Assembly: GCA_035549555.1 (NCBI GenBank)
Contig: DASZQR010000010.1
Location: forward strand, 496,001 to 560,000
Source: Patescibacteria group bacterium
GTDB lineage: Bacteria > Patescibacteriota > Microgenomatia > UBA8517
Length of the DNA stretch: 64,000 bases
Reading direction: 5' to 3'
The translations under genes were made by a program, and so were the position numbers. Below, one piece after another: positions 17,381-26,363 of this stretch; position 1 is the stretch's first letter, and each line of letters opens with the position of its first letter. Under the pieces are notes generated by a model, which was not told the DNA's origin, did not search any database, and worked only from the letters and a program-made list of their open reading frames with translations.

Positions 17381-18831
17381 TTAATATTCTCCGGCCGTAG
17401 TAATGGAAATAAAACTGCTTCCCTTACTGGCAAATTTGCCAAAAAACTAAATAATCTTTCAGAAACTCCAAATCCAGTAACAGGAGGCATTCCATATTCA
17501 AGCGCTCGTACAAAGTCAGCATCCTGCATTTGTGCTTCTTCATCTCCTTTATCGCGCATTTCCTGTTGTTTAGCAAATCTTTCAGCTTGATCAATTGGAT
17601 CATTAAGTTCGCTATATCCATTTCCCATTTCGCTTCCAGCAAGTATTATTTGATAACGCTCAACAAAATTATTACGATCTTCCATTCTCTTTGCAAGCGG
17701 TGACACTTCAACTGGGTGCCCTACTAAAAATACCGGTCCACTAATCTCTTTTCGCACTTGTTTCCAAATTAAATCAATCAATCGCCCTCGCTCATCATTC
17801 TTTTCAAAAGCCACTCTAAGTTCTTTAAGCCTATTTCTCAAATCCTCATCGCTTGCACTATTTATATCAATATTAAATTTACTTTTTATACTTTCTGTAT
17901 AATCAATTCTCTTCCAAAACTTTCCCAAATCAACTTTATGTCCATTAATTTCAAATTTAAGTGTACCAAAAGCTTTCTCTGCAATGTATTTATAGAGTTC
18001 CTCAACAAGTTTCATAGAATCTTCATAGTTGTGATATGCCCAATAAAATTCCATCTGTGAATAATCCTGTAAATGTTCTCGGTCAATTCCTTCGTTTCTA
18101 AATTGCCTTCCAACTTCAAAAGTTTTATCAAATCCTGCTACCATAAGTCGCTTTTGCCAAAGCTCTCCCATAGAAATTCGAAGATATAAATCAATATCCA
18201 GAGCTTGATGATGTGTCACAAAAGGATTCGCATCAGCCCCTCCTGCAGTATTTTCAAGAGCTGGAGTTTCAACTTCAAGAAATCCTTTATCAATCATAAA
18301 ATTGCGCATCGATTGCCAAAAAATTGCTTTTTTTCTAAATATTTCTTTTAAATTTTCATTCAAAATCAAATCAACATATCTTTGTCTGTATCTATCTTCT
18401 TCATCTTTTAGTCCAAACCATTCGCTTGGAAGTGGCCTAATAGATTTACTAAGTAATTGAAAATCATTTACCTCAACAGTTATCTCTCCAGCTTGTGTTT
18501 TCATTATTTTTCCAACAACTGCCAAAAAATCTCCAGCATCAATCAATTTTAAAATTGGATATTTCTCACTTAAATTTTTCTCGCTTGCCAAAAATTGAAT
18601 TGTTCCCGTTTCGTCTCTAACATCTCCAAAAAGGATAGCTCCATGCCCGCGCATTCCCATAATTCGCCCAGCAACCATTACTTTTGACCCTTCTTTTTTA
18701 CGGGCTTCATCAATCTCAATATGTTTTCCCTTTAAACTTATTTTTGATGGATAAGGATTAATATGAAGTTTTTTTAATTCTTCAAGCTTTTTAACTCTCT
18801 CTTCGCGAATACTATCTAAGCGTGTAGCCAT
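17377..18831 (-). CDS. lysS: Lysyl-tRNA synthetase, class II
   Basis: 484 aa, normal length. The OB-fold anticodon-binding domain (about 50-150, GRIMGMRGHGAILFGDVRD) precedes the class II catalytic core with FRNEGIDREHLQDYSQMEFY (motif 2) and GFGVSERLFSFLA near the end (motif 3), closing with VLFPLLRPE. TATACT ends exactly 6 nt before ATG, so a leaderless start. First gene of a lysS-HD-serS run. Confidence 0.97.
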   Translation of the reverse strand: MATRLDSIREERVKKLEELKKLHINPYPSKISLKGKHIEIDEARKKEGSKVMVAGRIMGMRGHGAILFGDVRDETGTIQFLASEKNLSEKYPILKLIDAGDFLAVVGKIMKTQAGEITVEVNDFQLLSKSIRPLPSEWFGLKDEEDRYRQRYVDLILNENLKEIFRKKAIFWQSMRNFMIDKGFLEVETPALENTAGGADANPFVTHHQALDIDLYLRISMGELWQKRLMVAGFDKTFEVGRQFRNEGIDREHLQDYSQMEFYWAYHNYEDSMKLVEELYKYIAEKAFGTLKFEINGHKVDLGKFWKRIDYTESIKSKFNIDINSASDEDLRNRLKELRVAFEKNDERGRLIDLIWKQVRKEISGPVFLVGHPVEVSPLAKRMEDRNNFVERYQIILAGSEMGNGYSELNDPIDQAERFAKQQEMRDKGDEEAQMQDADFVRALEYGMPPVTGFGVSERLFSFLANLPVREAVLFPLLRPENIK

Positions 18832-18912
18832 AGTTGAAGTATAAACTCAGAATGAAAAATTAACAAGAAATTTCAAACATTCTTCATTGAAGATAATAAT
18901 TTAATCAATATT

Positions 18913-19161
18913 TTAAAAAAGTTTTTTACTAAAAGGTGGTGATGGCAATTTAGACCAATTACTCTGAGTTTCTTGTTGCGGACTGGCAATTATTTCCCGC
19001 CGATTTTTTTCTTGTTCCTCAGTTAATACAACAAAAATCTCATCTTCAGTTTTAATCCACCCACACTCAACCATATAATGAGCAAGTTCAAAACTAGTAG
19101 TCTTGCTTTTAGGAAGGCGGGTCCAAGTATTTCGATCTGAATCTATCTGTTCTCTTGGCAT
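18913..19161 (-). CDS. Hypothetical protein, 82 aa
   Basis: No family recognised. A hydrophilic protein with TWTRLPKSKTTSFELAHYMV, ECGWIKTEDEIFVVLTEEQ and a Pro/Ser-rich tail. No signal or membrane segment. It starts 3 nt after the greA stop on the same strand, so it is likely co-transcribed with greA. About 80 bp without features separate it from lysS. Confidence 0.6.
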   Translation of the reverse strand: MPREQIDSDRNTWTRLPKSKTTSFELAHYMVECGWIKTEDEIFVVLTEEQEKNRREIIASPQQETQSNWSKLPSPPFSKKLF

Positions 19162-19164
19162 AAT

Positions 19165-19632
19165 TTATTCAATCTCAACAATCTCGTACATTACTTTTCC
19201 AGCTGGTGCTTCAACTTCAATTTTTTCTCCCTTTGATTTATCCATAAGCATTTGTCCAAGAGGAGAGCTTGGAGAAATTTTCTTATTTGCAGCATCCGCT
19301 TCCCATTCTCCAACAATTGTAAAAGTCTGCTCTTTTCCCCCAATTTTCACTGTAACTCTTGTCCCCATTCCCACTTTTCCAGTTTGTTTTGCATTGTCAT
19401 TTGTTATTACAGCATTATTCACAACAACCGAAAGTTCATCAATACGCCCATCCAAAAACTCAAGTTCTTCTTTTGCATTATGATAGTCAGAATTCTCAGC
19501 AAGATCTCCCTCAGCCATAGCGTGAGACAATCTTTCAACCAATTTTGGTCTTTTTACATCTGTTAATTCTTTAAGCTCTTTTTGCAAATCTCCAAAAGCT
19601 TTTTCTGTTAATTGTACTGGTTTGTTTTGCAT
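19165..19632 (-). CDS. greA: Transcription elongation factor GreA
   Basis: 155 aa from ATG 19632 (MQNKPVQLTEKAF). GreA rescues backtracked RNA polymerase by stimulating cleavage of the transcript end. The N-terminal coiled coil carries the acidic tip in MAEGDLAENSDYHNAKEELE, and the C-terminal FKBP-like domain has SPLGQMLMDKSKGEKIEV. An in-frame start at 19644 is possible. It has a leader of about 60 nt with a hairpin plus T-tract just before the gene, described separately. Confidence 0.95.
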   Translation of the reverse strand: MQNKPVQLTEKAFGDLQKELKELTDVKRPKLVERLSHAMAEGDLAENSDYHNAKEELEFLDGRIDELSVVVNNAVITNDNAKQTGKVGMGTRVTVKIGGKEQTFTIVGEWEADAANKKISPSSPLGQMLMDKSKGEKIEVEAPAGKVMYEIVEIE

Positions 19633-19642
19633 AAAACCTTTC

Positions 19643-19727
19643 AAAAAAATACCCCCAGGTATCTAAGTAAAGTGGTTTACCTTTTTAAAACTTCAGGTAG
19701 TTTATGACTTCCCACAATCGTTGTCAA
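19643..19727 (-). promoter_or_regulatory. greA promoter and attenuator-like leader
   Basis: On the minus strand TTGACA (19727-19722), a 17-nt spacer and TAAACT (19704-19699) form a promoter. The leader then contains ATACC-TGGG-GGTAT followed by seven T (19662-19643), a small intrinsic terminator 11 nt before the greA ATG. An upstream AGGTA could pair with TACCT and block the terminator. The greA leader of E. coli also terminates early, which makes an attenuator plausible here. Confidence 0.5.
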
Positions 19728-19807
19728 GTGTACTAAATAAAATCAAACAACATCACTTTTGCCCCTTGACACGGGATAAAACATCCTTTTAATATAAATT
19801 ATATTCA

Positions 19808-20695
19808 ATGAAAAAAGCACTGCCTTGGCTTTTTGCAACATTTATTTTAACTGTTTTAATCTCATTCATTTCATCCCAAAATTCATCAGTTTTAGCTGAA
19901 ACAGATCATGTTGATATTTATCAAATCCAAATAGCCGGAGCAGGAACAGGTCATTCTACCAATGAATTCATAGAACTTGCTAACCCTACAAACTCAGCAG
20001 TCGATCTATCTAATTGGAAACTCACTAGAAAAACAAAGGGCGGAACAGAAGGAGATTTAGTCGCAACTATGTCAGGAACAGTTCCAGCTAATGGTTTCTT
20101 CCTCATTACAAGCGATACATATCCAGGTCCTACAACCGGAGATCTAACATACGATGATGGATCGCCAACAGTTTCAACAAATAGCACAGTTTTACTTTAT
20201 GGCAGCGACGGAACAACTGTTATCGACAAAGTTGGGATGGGAACAGCATCAGACTTCGAAGGAACTGCTACAGTCAATCCAGGCGACGGAAAAAGTATAG
20301 AAAGAATTAGCCCAAGTACGGATACAGATAATAACTCAAGTGATTTTGCTGTCCAAAACACTCCAGACCCAATGAATTCAACAGGGGGAACTTCAACGCC
20401 AACACCAACTGCCTCTCCAACTCCAACATCCACACCTACCGCAACTCCGACAGCTACAAGTACACCAACATCAACGCCTACCACGACACCAACACCCACT
20501 ATGACTCCAACTTCAACACCAACAACTACACCAACTGTAAGTCCTATTGAAACACCAACAATGTCTCCAACGCCAACAAATTTTCCATTTCCTTTCCATC
20601 CATTAGTATTTACGTGCAGAGTAAATTACATAACTATTAACACAGGTTGGTTTATCCTCAGCGTTCCCCAAATCTTCTGTGGATTTAATTTATAA
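19808..20695 (+). CDS. Secreted lamin-tail (LTD) domain protein with Thr/Pro repeat tail
   Basis: 295 aa. Signal peptide (1-31, ending SSVLAETDH), LTD immunoglobulin-like fold (about 33-185; NEFIELANPTNSAVDLSNW, PANGFFLITSD), then a (TP/TxTP)n tail (about 197-258) coded by ACA CCA ACT-type repeats, then a short C-terminal part with FTCRVNYITINTG and two Cys. It is likely a surface protein; the repeat would act as a stalk and glycosylation site. Promoter TTGACA at 19766 with TAATAT 18 bp downstream, leader only a few nt. No Shine-Dalgarno. Confidence 0.85.
   Translation: MKKALPWLFATFILTVLISFISSQNSSVLAETDHVDIYQIQIAGAGTGHSTNEFIELANPTNSAVDLSNWKLTRKTKGGTEGDLVATMSGTVPANGFFLITSDTYPGPTTGDLTYDDGSPTVSTNSTVLLYGSDGTTVIDKVGMGTASDFEGTATVNPGDGKSIERISPSTDTDNNSSDFAVQNTPDPMNSTGGTSTPTPTASPTPTSTPTATPTATSTPTSTPTTTPTPTMTPTSTPTTTPTVSPIETPTMSPTPTNFPFPFHPLVFTCRVNYITINTGWFILSVPQIFCGFNL
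20398..20578 (+). repeat. Thr/Pro codon repeat within the LTD gene
   Basis: Imperfect tandem ACN-CCN units (ACA CCA ACT and variants) coding a Thr/Pro/Ser linker. In-frame and degenerate, it is coding low complexity rather than a separate element. Confidence 0.85.
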
Positions 20696-20722
20696 CCGCA
20701 AATTTGGTAAAATATGATTATT

Positions 20723-20795
20723 GACCCCATCGTCTAGTGGCCTAGGACATCAGATTCTCATTCTGATAACTTGGATTCGAATTCCAATGGGGTCA
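20723..20795 (+). tRNA. tRNA-Glu (anticodon CTC)
   Basis: 73 nt with all arms. Acceptor GACCCCA pairs with TGGGGTC, discriminator A. Anticodon stem TCAGA/TCTGA with loop TTCTCAT gives CTC, reading GAG. T arm TTGGA-TTCGAAT-TCCAA. CCA is not encoded. TATGAT just upstream is a possible -10. Confidence 0.95.
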
Positions 20796-20798
20796 CAA

Positions 20799-21716
20799 TT
20801 ATTGGTAAGGTTTGATTACTTCAGTATCTGATAAAAGCGGAGTTAAACTTTCATATCTATTTCTTCCTGGAATTAAAATTGGAGGAAGGTTATCTTGAAT
20901 TTTGTGATAGAAAAAGCCTAATATGGCTCCTTCCCAATTGTGGTGTGTGTATAAGATTGCGTTTTGAGCTTCCTGAGACAACTTACTTGGATTGGCGCCA
21001 ATTTTAAACAGTGCATCTGATGTTAAAGGCATACGAGGTGATTTGTTGTCTATATGTAAATGTGAATTTTTTGCTTTATCTACATATTTACTGATAATGC
21101 CAACAGCTGGATCTGCAATACGCATCATTCTAATATGAACATTTATATCTTTTGCTCGGTCAAATAGTCTTCTTTCTGAATTCTTTCTAGCGTACCAGTC
21201 AAAAGCACCCAAGCAGCTTTCTAATTGTCTACCTGAATTGGCACTGTCATCACAAATAAAATAATGTATTCCATTTTTGCCTTGATTTTCTTTTGTATGA
21301 GTATTTATGTCAACACGTGTTGAAAGTAAACTTTCTACTCGATCTCTCAGATTTTCAGGTAATTTAGCTTTGATTTGATCGGATATGTATGGACCACTCC
21401 CACCCTCTTTGCCTAGACTTACGAAGTAAACTTTATCTTTTGTTTCTCTTTCTAATATAGATTGTATTTCTGAAGCTGTGTCTATGAAATATTTTTCTTC
21501 TTCTGATTTTGATACATAATCCATCGTTTGTAAAAGTTCGTTACCTAATCCTGGTATTCCAGATAGTTTATCTACGCCTGCCTTCCACTTTGGTATTTGT
21601 TCTTTAAGTTTTGCCGAAGAATTTGGATAATCTTCAGTAAGTTTGGTTAGAAAAGGGTAGTCTATTTTATCTGTTTTTTCTTCTTTAGCGATTAATATTT
21701 TGTCTGCTGGTTCCAT
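20799..21716 (-). CDS. Putative phosphoribosyltransferase-fold protein (PRTase-CE-like)
   Basis: 305 aa, no signal or membrane part. YFVSLGKEGGSG (98-108) and FICDDSANSGRQLES (153-167) sit where PRTase-fold proteins have the acidic strand and PRPP-loop (usual form hhhDDxxxSGxxh). The end FFYHKIQDNLPPIL resembles the C-terminal motif of the PRTase-CE group that Burroughs and Aravind linked to conflict systems. No partner gene typical of those systems is adjacent; neighbours are tRNA-Glu and lon. TATAAT ends 6 nt before ATG. The family call is moderate; substrate unknown. Confidence 0.5.
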   Translation of the reverse strand: MEPADKILIAKEEKTDKIDYPFLTKLTEDYPNSSAKLKEQIPKWKAGVDKLSGIPGLGNELLQTMDYVSKSEEEKYFIDTASEIQSILERETKDKVYFVSLGKEGGSGPYISDQIKAKLPENLRDRVESLLSTRVDINTHTKENQGKNGIHYFICDDSANSGRQLESCLGAFDWYARKNSERRLFDRAKDINVHIRMMRIADPAVGIISKYVDKAKNSHLHIDNKSPRMPLTSDALFKIGANPSKLSQEAQNAILYTHHNWEGAILGFFYHKIQDNLPPILIPGRNRYESLTPLLSDTEVIKPYQ

Positions 21717-21829
21717 ATTAATATTATAAAGTAAAATTGTTAGTTTTTAAGATATTTTTGCCAAAATTAGTATAGCATTGGATGAGTTCAGGAATGACTT
21801 GATTCCGAATCGTATACAATAGGTTCACA

Positions 21830-24235
21830 TTATACAGTAGCTACAGTTGGAGTTACAGTTTCCTTTTGTTTTATAGATTTCCATCCCTTTAGAGCAATTG
21901 GCGGAATTTCTTCATAATGATCTACAAAATAAAATTTTACATCGTCCTTGACGCTTTGCGGCACATCAACCATATCTTTTTCATTATCTTTCGGTGCAAT
22001 AATTGTTTTTATTCCAGCACGGTGTGCTGCAATAACTTTTTCTTTTAATCCGCCAATTTCAAGCACGCGTCCTCGAAGCGTAATCTCTCCCGTCATTGCA
22101 ACGTCTTTTCGAACAGGAATATGAGTCAATGCAGAAACCAAAGCTGTAGTCATAGAAACGCCAGCCGAAGGTCCATCTTTTGGAATTGCTCCTTCCGGAA
22201 CATGTACATGGATATCCATATCCCTTGCAAAATTTTCAGGAAGACCTAGTTGTCTCCAATGAGATCTAGTCCAGGTATACGCAGCTTTAACCGATTCTTT
22301 CATTACACTACCTAATTGTCCAGTTAAAATTAACTTTCCAGTCCCAGGCATCAAAGAAACTTCTATAAATAAAATTTCCCCTCCAAAAGTAGTTACCGAA
22401 AGCCCAGTAACTATTCCTACATCATCCTTTTTCTCAGCAATTTGAGAGCTAAATTTTCTTGGTCCCAAAAACTTTACAACATCTTTCAAAGTAATGACTT
22501 TAGGATATTTCCCTTTCTCAGCAATTTCTCTCGCAACTTTTCTGCAAATTGTCGCTAAGTTTCGCTCTAAATTACGTACTCCAGCTTCTCTTGTATAACT
22601 TTCAATTATTTCTTTAAGCGCGCGTTTTTCAATTTTTATTTTCCTGTCATCAATTCCATGTAATTTCAAAACTTTTGGCCACAAAAATTTATCTCCAATT
22701 TCAAATTTTTCATCAGTTGTGTATCCAGCAAAGCGAATAACTTCCATACGATCAAGTAGTGGTCCAGGAATTGTGTCAGTCACGTTTCCTGTCGCAATAA
22801 ATATTACTTTTGATAAATCAAATGGTACTTCTAAATAATGGTCAGAAAACTCTTTGTTTTGCTCAGGATCTAATATTTCAAGAAGCGCACTGCTTGGATC
22901 TCCTCTATAATCCATTCCCAATTTATCAATTTCATCAAGCATAAAAACAGGATTATTTGTACCAGCATTCTTCATTCCTTGAATAATGCGTCCAGGCATT
23001 GCTCCCACATAAGTTCTTCGGTGTCCTCTTATTTCAGCTTCATCGCGAATTCCTCCCAAAGAAACTCTGACAAATTTTCGCCCTAACGCTTTTGCAATAG
23101 ATTTTCCAATCGATGTTTTACCGACTCCTGGAGGCCCGACAAAGCAAAGTATTGTTGGTTGTGAATCTTCAGCTTTCTTTGCTTTTTCTTTCATTTTCAT
23201 GACAGAAAGATATTCCAAAATTCTCTCTTTAGTTTTATCAATTGCAAAATGTTCTTCATCAAGAATCTTGCCTGCCTTTTTGACTGAAACATTATTTGGA
23301 GAAGAATTGCTCCAAGGCATCTCAACAAGCCAGTCTAAATAATTTCTAACATATCCAGATTCTGGATTATTTGCAGACATCTGCTCAAGTCTTTTCAATT
23401 CCTTAAGAGCCTTGCTTTCAGTCTCCTTTGGCATTTTTGCTGCCTTAATTTTTTTCTTGTATTCTTTCAATTCGCTAAGATCGCTATCTTCATCTCCGCC
23501 TTCAAGCTCTTCTTCAATTACTCTTTTCTTCTCGCGAAGCATTGCTTTTTTCATCTGATCTTCCAATTTCTTTTGGGTTTTCATTGAAATTGTTTTTTCA
23601 AGATCAAGAACATTTACTTCATGCCCCATTAATTCAATAACTCTTTTAAATCGGTCTTTTACAGAGAGAATTTCTAATATTTTTTGTTTTTCAGCAGATT
23701 TCACATCAAGAAGAGATGAAACACTATCAACTAGTTCTATTGGCTCAATATTTCCAGAAAGAATCTTCATCACAGTTGTAATTTCTACTCCTTTTCCAAG
23801 ATTTACAGCTCTTTTGAAAATGTCATAAAGTTGATTTGAAAGTGCAGTTACCTCATCTGTTTTAATATCTGTTTCGCTTAATTCTGAAACTTTTGCAATA
23901 AAATAAGGTTCCTCTGCAAGCACTTCATCAAGGCGAACTCTTGCTTGCCCTTTAATCATCGCATGAATTTCATCATCAGTGCTCATCATTTGAGTAACTG
24001 TCGCAATAGTTCCAATTTCGTATAAATCTTCAGGGGTTGGGTCAGTTACATTTGGATCTTTCTGATTAAAAATTGCAATTATTTTGTCATCTTGAAACGC
24101 AGCATTGACTGCATCAATTGATTTTGCTCGCCCAAAAGAAAGTATGGAATCAGTATGAGGAAAAACCACGCTATCACGAATCGCAACTACAGGGACAGTT
24201 CTTTGAAAACGAAGTTTATTAGTATCGTTTGCCAT
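21830..24235 (-). CDS. lon: ATP-dependent protease Lon
   Basis: 801 aa, full length. N-terminal substrate-binding domain (about 10-210, [12 protein letters not shown]), AAA+ module with Walker [14 protein letters not shown] and Walker [14 protein letters not shown], and C-terminal protease domain with the Ser690-Lys733 dyad ([23 protein letters not shown]). Lon degrades misfolded and regulatory proteins in the cytoplasm. No clear -10 in the leaderless position, so it may have a real leader within 24236-24264. Confidence 0.97.
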   Translation of the reverse strand: MANDTNKLRFQRTVPVVAIRDSVVFPHTDSILSFGRAKSIDAVNAAFQDDKIIAIFNQKDPNVTDPTPEDLYEIGTIATVTQMMSTDDEIHAMIKGQARVRLDEVLAEEPYFIAKVSELSETDIKTDEVTALSNQLYDIFKRAVNLGKGVEITTVMKILSGNIEPIELVDSVSSLLDVKSAEKQKILEILSVKDRFKRVIELMGHEVNVLDLEKTISMKTQKKLEDQMKKAMLREKKRVIEEELEGGDEDSDLSELKEYKKKIKAAKMPKETESKALKELKRLEQMSANNPESGYVRNYLDWLVEMPWSNSSPNNVSVKKAGKILDEEHFAIDKTKERILEYLSVMKMKEKAKKAEDSQPTILCFVGPPGVGKTSIGKSIAKALGRKFVRVSLGGIRDEAEIRGHRRTYVGAMPGRIIQGMKNAGTNNPVFMLDEIDKLGMDYRGDPSSALLEILDPEQNKEFSDHYLEVPFDLSKVIFIATGNVTDTIPGPLLDRMEVIRFAGYTTDEKFEIGDKFLWPKVLKLHGIDDRKIKIEKRALKEIIESYTREAGVRNLERNLATICRKVAREIAEKGKYPKVITLKDVVKFLGPRKFSSQIAEKKDDVGIVTGLSVTTFGGEILFIEVSLMPGTGKLILTGQLGSVMKESVKAAYTWTRSHWRQLGLPENFARDMDIHVHVPEGAIPKDGPSAGVSMTTALVSALTHIPVRKDVAMTGEITLRGRVLEIGGLKEKVIAAHRAGIKTIIAPKDNEKDMVDVPQSVKDDVKFYFVDHYEEIPPIALKGWKSIKQKETVTPTVATV

Positions 24236-24264
24236 AAGTTGTTAGCAGTCTAACATTGCGATTG

Positions 24265-24717
24265 CTACCTTGTCAAGTGAATCTTTTCTATGAGAAGTGC
24301 GACAATACTTCCAATAATTGCTCCGCCCATTATATCTATTGGATAATGCACATTTGCAGCAACTCTCGCCCATCCAACTAAAATTGCCAAAATTATAAAG
24401 ATCAAACCTACTTTATGATCATGCAACCAAATTGTAATCGAAAGCGCAAAAACGACCGTAGCATGTACCGACGGAAATCCAGGATCACTTGGAAGTGCAA
24501 CAACTTCAGTTGCCAAATGGTTAACATCATATGGCCTTGGTGTATTAAAAACTCTCTTTAATATTTCAGCAATTGTAAAAGCAATAAAACTTGCAAGAAG
24601 AGCGTGTACAACTTGTTCTTTTTTAATTTTTCCGTCTATAAACCAAAGAACAACAAGAAGAGCAAACATAATCCAAATCAAAAAACTGGCAAGAAATGTA
24701 ATCAATTCGTCCTGCAT
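24265..24717 (-). CDS. PAP2-family phosphatase (undecaprenyl/lipid phosphatase-like)
   Basis: About 150 aa with several hydrophobic helices and the three PAP2 motifs: KRVFNTPRPYD, PSDPGFPSVHATVV and ARVAANVHYPIDIMGG, the last two with the catalytic His residues. It probably dephosphorylates a lipid pyrophosphate such as undecaprenyl-PP on the outer membrane face. ATG 24717 (MQDELITF) is chosen from the promoter position; a longer frame to 24735 would overlap dgkA. It is divergent from the undecaprenol/diacylglycerol kinase gene, which does the opposite reaction. Confidence 0.85.
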   Translation of the reverse strand: MQDELITFLASFLIWIMFALLVVLWFIDGKIKKEQVVHALLASFIAFTIAEILKRVFNTPRPYDVNHLATEVVALPSDPGFPSVHATVVFALSITIWLHDHKVGLIFIILAILVGWARVAANVHYPIDIMGGAIIGSIVALLIEKIHLTR

Positions 24718-24733
24718 GATATATAATATTATC
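24718..24733. promoter_or_regulatory. 16-bp bidirectional promoter of PAP2 and dgkA genes
   Basis: The full gap between the two start codons is ATATATAATATTATC plus one base. Plus strand: TATAAT, six bases, ATG. Minus strand: TATTAT, five bases, ATG. Both messages would be leaderless. Confidence 0.7.
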
Positions 24734-25114
24734 ATGAGTGCCCGCCACAGTGGTTTAAAAAGTTTTGGTTATGCAGGAAATGGCATCAAAGAAGCTTTTC
24801 AAAACGAACCAAATTTCAGATTTCACACAATCGTTGGAATATTTGCTTTAATTTTAGGTTTTATTTTTAAGTTATCTGTTGAAAAATTCGCTTTGTTAAT
24901 CCTGACAATTTTTCTTGTAATTATTTTAGAATTATTAAATACCGCAATTGAAAAAGTTGTTGACAAAATTAGCCCCAATTATTCACATTTAGCTAAAGTT
25001 GCAAAGGATGTTAGTGCGGCAGCTGTTCTTTTGTCTGCATTTGCTGCAGTTCTTGTAGGCTTATTGCTTTTTGGGCCGAATATTGTCCAATTTGCGTCCT
25101 CCTTAATTCATTAA
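24734..25114 (+). CDS. dgkA: Diacylglycerol/undecaprenol kinase
   Basis: 126 aa from ATG 24734 (MSARHSGLKSF). Three membrane helices with NGIKEAFQNEPNFR at the start and the catalytic ELLNTAIEKVVD, followed by AKDVSAAAVLLSA. It phosphorylates diacylglycerol or undecaprenol with ATP at the inner membrane. Its last 104 bases overlap the 3' end of truB on the other strand while still encoding conserved residues in both. Paired with the divergent PAP2 gene it may balance the undecaprenyl-phosphate pool, together with uppP at 31778. Confidence 0.92.
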   Translation: MSARHSGLKSFGYAGNGIKEAFQNEPNFRFHTIVGIFALILGFIFKLSVEKFALLILTIFLVIILELLNTAIEKVVDKISPNYSHLAKVAKDVSAAAVLLSAFAAVLVGLLLFGPNIVQFASSLIH

Positions 25115-25682
25115 GATAAGCTCCAGTTTTAAGTTTTTCTCCTAAATCTCTTGCAATGCTTCGTATATATGTTCCAGCAGAAACTTCACAAGTAATTTTA
25201 AGTACGGGATATTTGTAATCCTGTAATTTAATACTATATATAGTAACCTTTCTTGGTTCTAATTTCACATCTCCGCCCTGCCTTGCAAGCTCATAAGCTT
25301 TCTTGCCATTTACTCGGATTGCAGAATATTTTGGCGGCATTTGCATTTGCTCTCCTTCAAAATTTTTAAGTATTTGTTTGACTTCCTGTTCTTGTGGCTC
25401 AACAATTTGCTGTGCGAATTGAGTTAATTCACCATCAACATCATCTGTAGAAGAAATTTTACCCAAAACTATTTCAGCTTCATAAGTTTTAGTTGTGTTT
25501 TTTGTAAGCTCTCCTATTTTTTTAGTATCAGCTCCCGTTGCAACTATCAAAAGTCCTGTAGCATTTGGATCAAGCGTCCCCGCATGTCCCACTTTTTTCT
25601 CATGAAGAATGCCACGAACTTTCGCAACAACATCAAAACTCGTCCACCCCTTTGGTTTATCAATCAGTAAGATCATAACCAT
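25011..25682 (-). CDS. truB: tRNA pseudouridine-55 synthase TruB, short form
   Basis: 223 aa. Makes pseudouridine 55 in the tRNA T loop. The N-terminal LIDKPKGWTSFDVVAKVR and catalytic HAGTLDPNATGLL are clear, then KKAYELARQGG and AGTYIRSIARDLG. The protein ends after YLNELRRTQIGQYS; the C-terminal domain of E. coli TruB (about 314 aa) is missing. Start at 25682 or the second ATG at 25676 (MILLIDKP). The 104-nt 3' overlap with dgkA is described in the findings. Confidence 0.93.
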   Translation of the reverse strand: MVMILLIDKPKGWTSFDVVAKVRGILHEKKVGHAGTLDPNATGLLIVATGADTKKIGELTKNTTKTYEAEIVLGKISSTDDVDGELTQFAQQIVEPQEQEVKQILKNFEGEQMQMPPKYSAIRVNGKKAYELARQGGDVKLEPRKVTIYSIKLQDYKYPVLKITCEVSAGTYIRSIARDLGEKLKTGAYLNELRRTQIGQYSAQKAISLQELQQMQTKEQLPH

Positions 25683-25697
25683 ATTGTATAATAAATA
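25683..25697. promoter_or_regulatory. 15-bp bidirectional promoter of truB and the GNAT gene
   Basis: The gap ATTGTATAATAAATA carries TATAAT, then 5 bases, then GTG on the plus strand; on the minus strand TATTAT, then ACAAT, then ATG. This is the third micro-promoter of this kind in the window. Confidence 0.65.
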
Positions 25698-26363
25698 GTG
25701 CCTAATGAACCAAAAAGAGAATCCAATTCTTCAACAACATCTTTCGAGACTATCGGTATAGAAAATAAATTTAATTTTATCCATAAAGATAGAAAGATAG
25801 AGTCTACGGACCTAATAGACTTAAATAATGAATTTTTAATCGGATGTATTAGAACTCCACAACGAGAAGGTTTTGGAAACTATTATTCAATAATTCTATT
25901 TGACCAAGAAGGGGTAGTTGGCCATGCGGATTTTCGTATTTTTTATGACGACCCAGCTGAAGCTCAAGCAACTTTTTCAATTTACTCAGGAATAGATCAA
26001 GATAATTTTGATAACTTACCCACACCAATTTCAAAAGGCATAAAAGAATTAAAATCAACAAATCCCATAAACGCATTTGAAATTTCAGACCAATATCAAG
26101 GCAAACATCTAGGAACACTATTGTGGGCAATTGGATGTGGTGTTATGGAAATGAATAATGTTAAAGAAATATACATAGGAGACACCACAAAACAAAAGAC
26201 CGGAACAAGTTTTTACGAACATCAAGGCGCAGTACAAAAAGATAAAAAAATAACAGAAATGAAAATCGGAGAACCACTTAGAGAAAAAACAATAAAAGGA
26301 TTATATCAACAAACCCATTTAACACTTCGCCAAGAAGACATAGTCAAAGCGGCTTTTGCTTAA
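25698..26363 (+). CDS. GNAT-like N-acetyltransferase
   Basis: 221 aa. The central segment AFEISDQYQGKHLGTLLW matches the acetyl-CoA-binding loop (motif A, Q/RxxGxG/A) and is followed by GTSFYEHQGA, the usual C-terminal strand-helix. Substrate unknown. The N-terminal 35 residues are polar and poorly conserved-looking. The start is GTG 25698, 5 nt after a TATAAT, hence a leaderless GTG. It converges on sodA with a 20-bp overlap. Confidence 0.6.
   Translation: MPNEPKRESNSSTTSFETIGIENKFNFIHKDRKIESTDLIDLNNEFLIGCIRTPQREGFGNYYSIILFDQEGVVGHADFRIFYDDPAEAQATFSIYSGIDQDNFDNLPTPISKGIKELKSTNPINAFEISDQYQGKHLGTLLWAIGCGVMEMNNVKEIYIGDTTKQKTGTSFYEHQGAVQKDKKITEMKIGEPLREKTIKGLYQQTHLTLRQEDIVKAAFA

Noticed and set aside
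20398-20578. Short tandem repeats that might be read as a CRISPR-like array
   Set aside because: Units are 6-9 bp, in frame and code a Thr/Pro linker; no spacers.
21780-21829. Hairpin GGAAT-GACTT-GATTCC near the lon 3' end
   Set aside because: Short stem without a T-tract; not enough to call a terminator.
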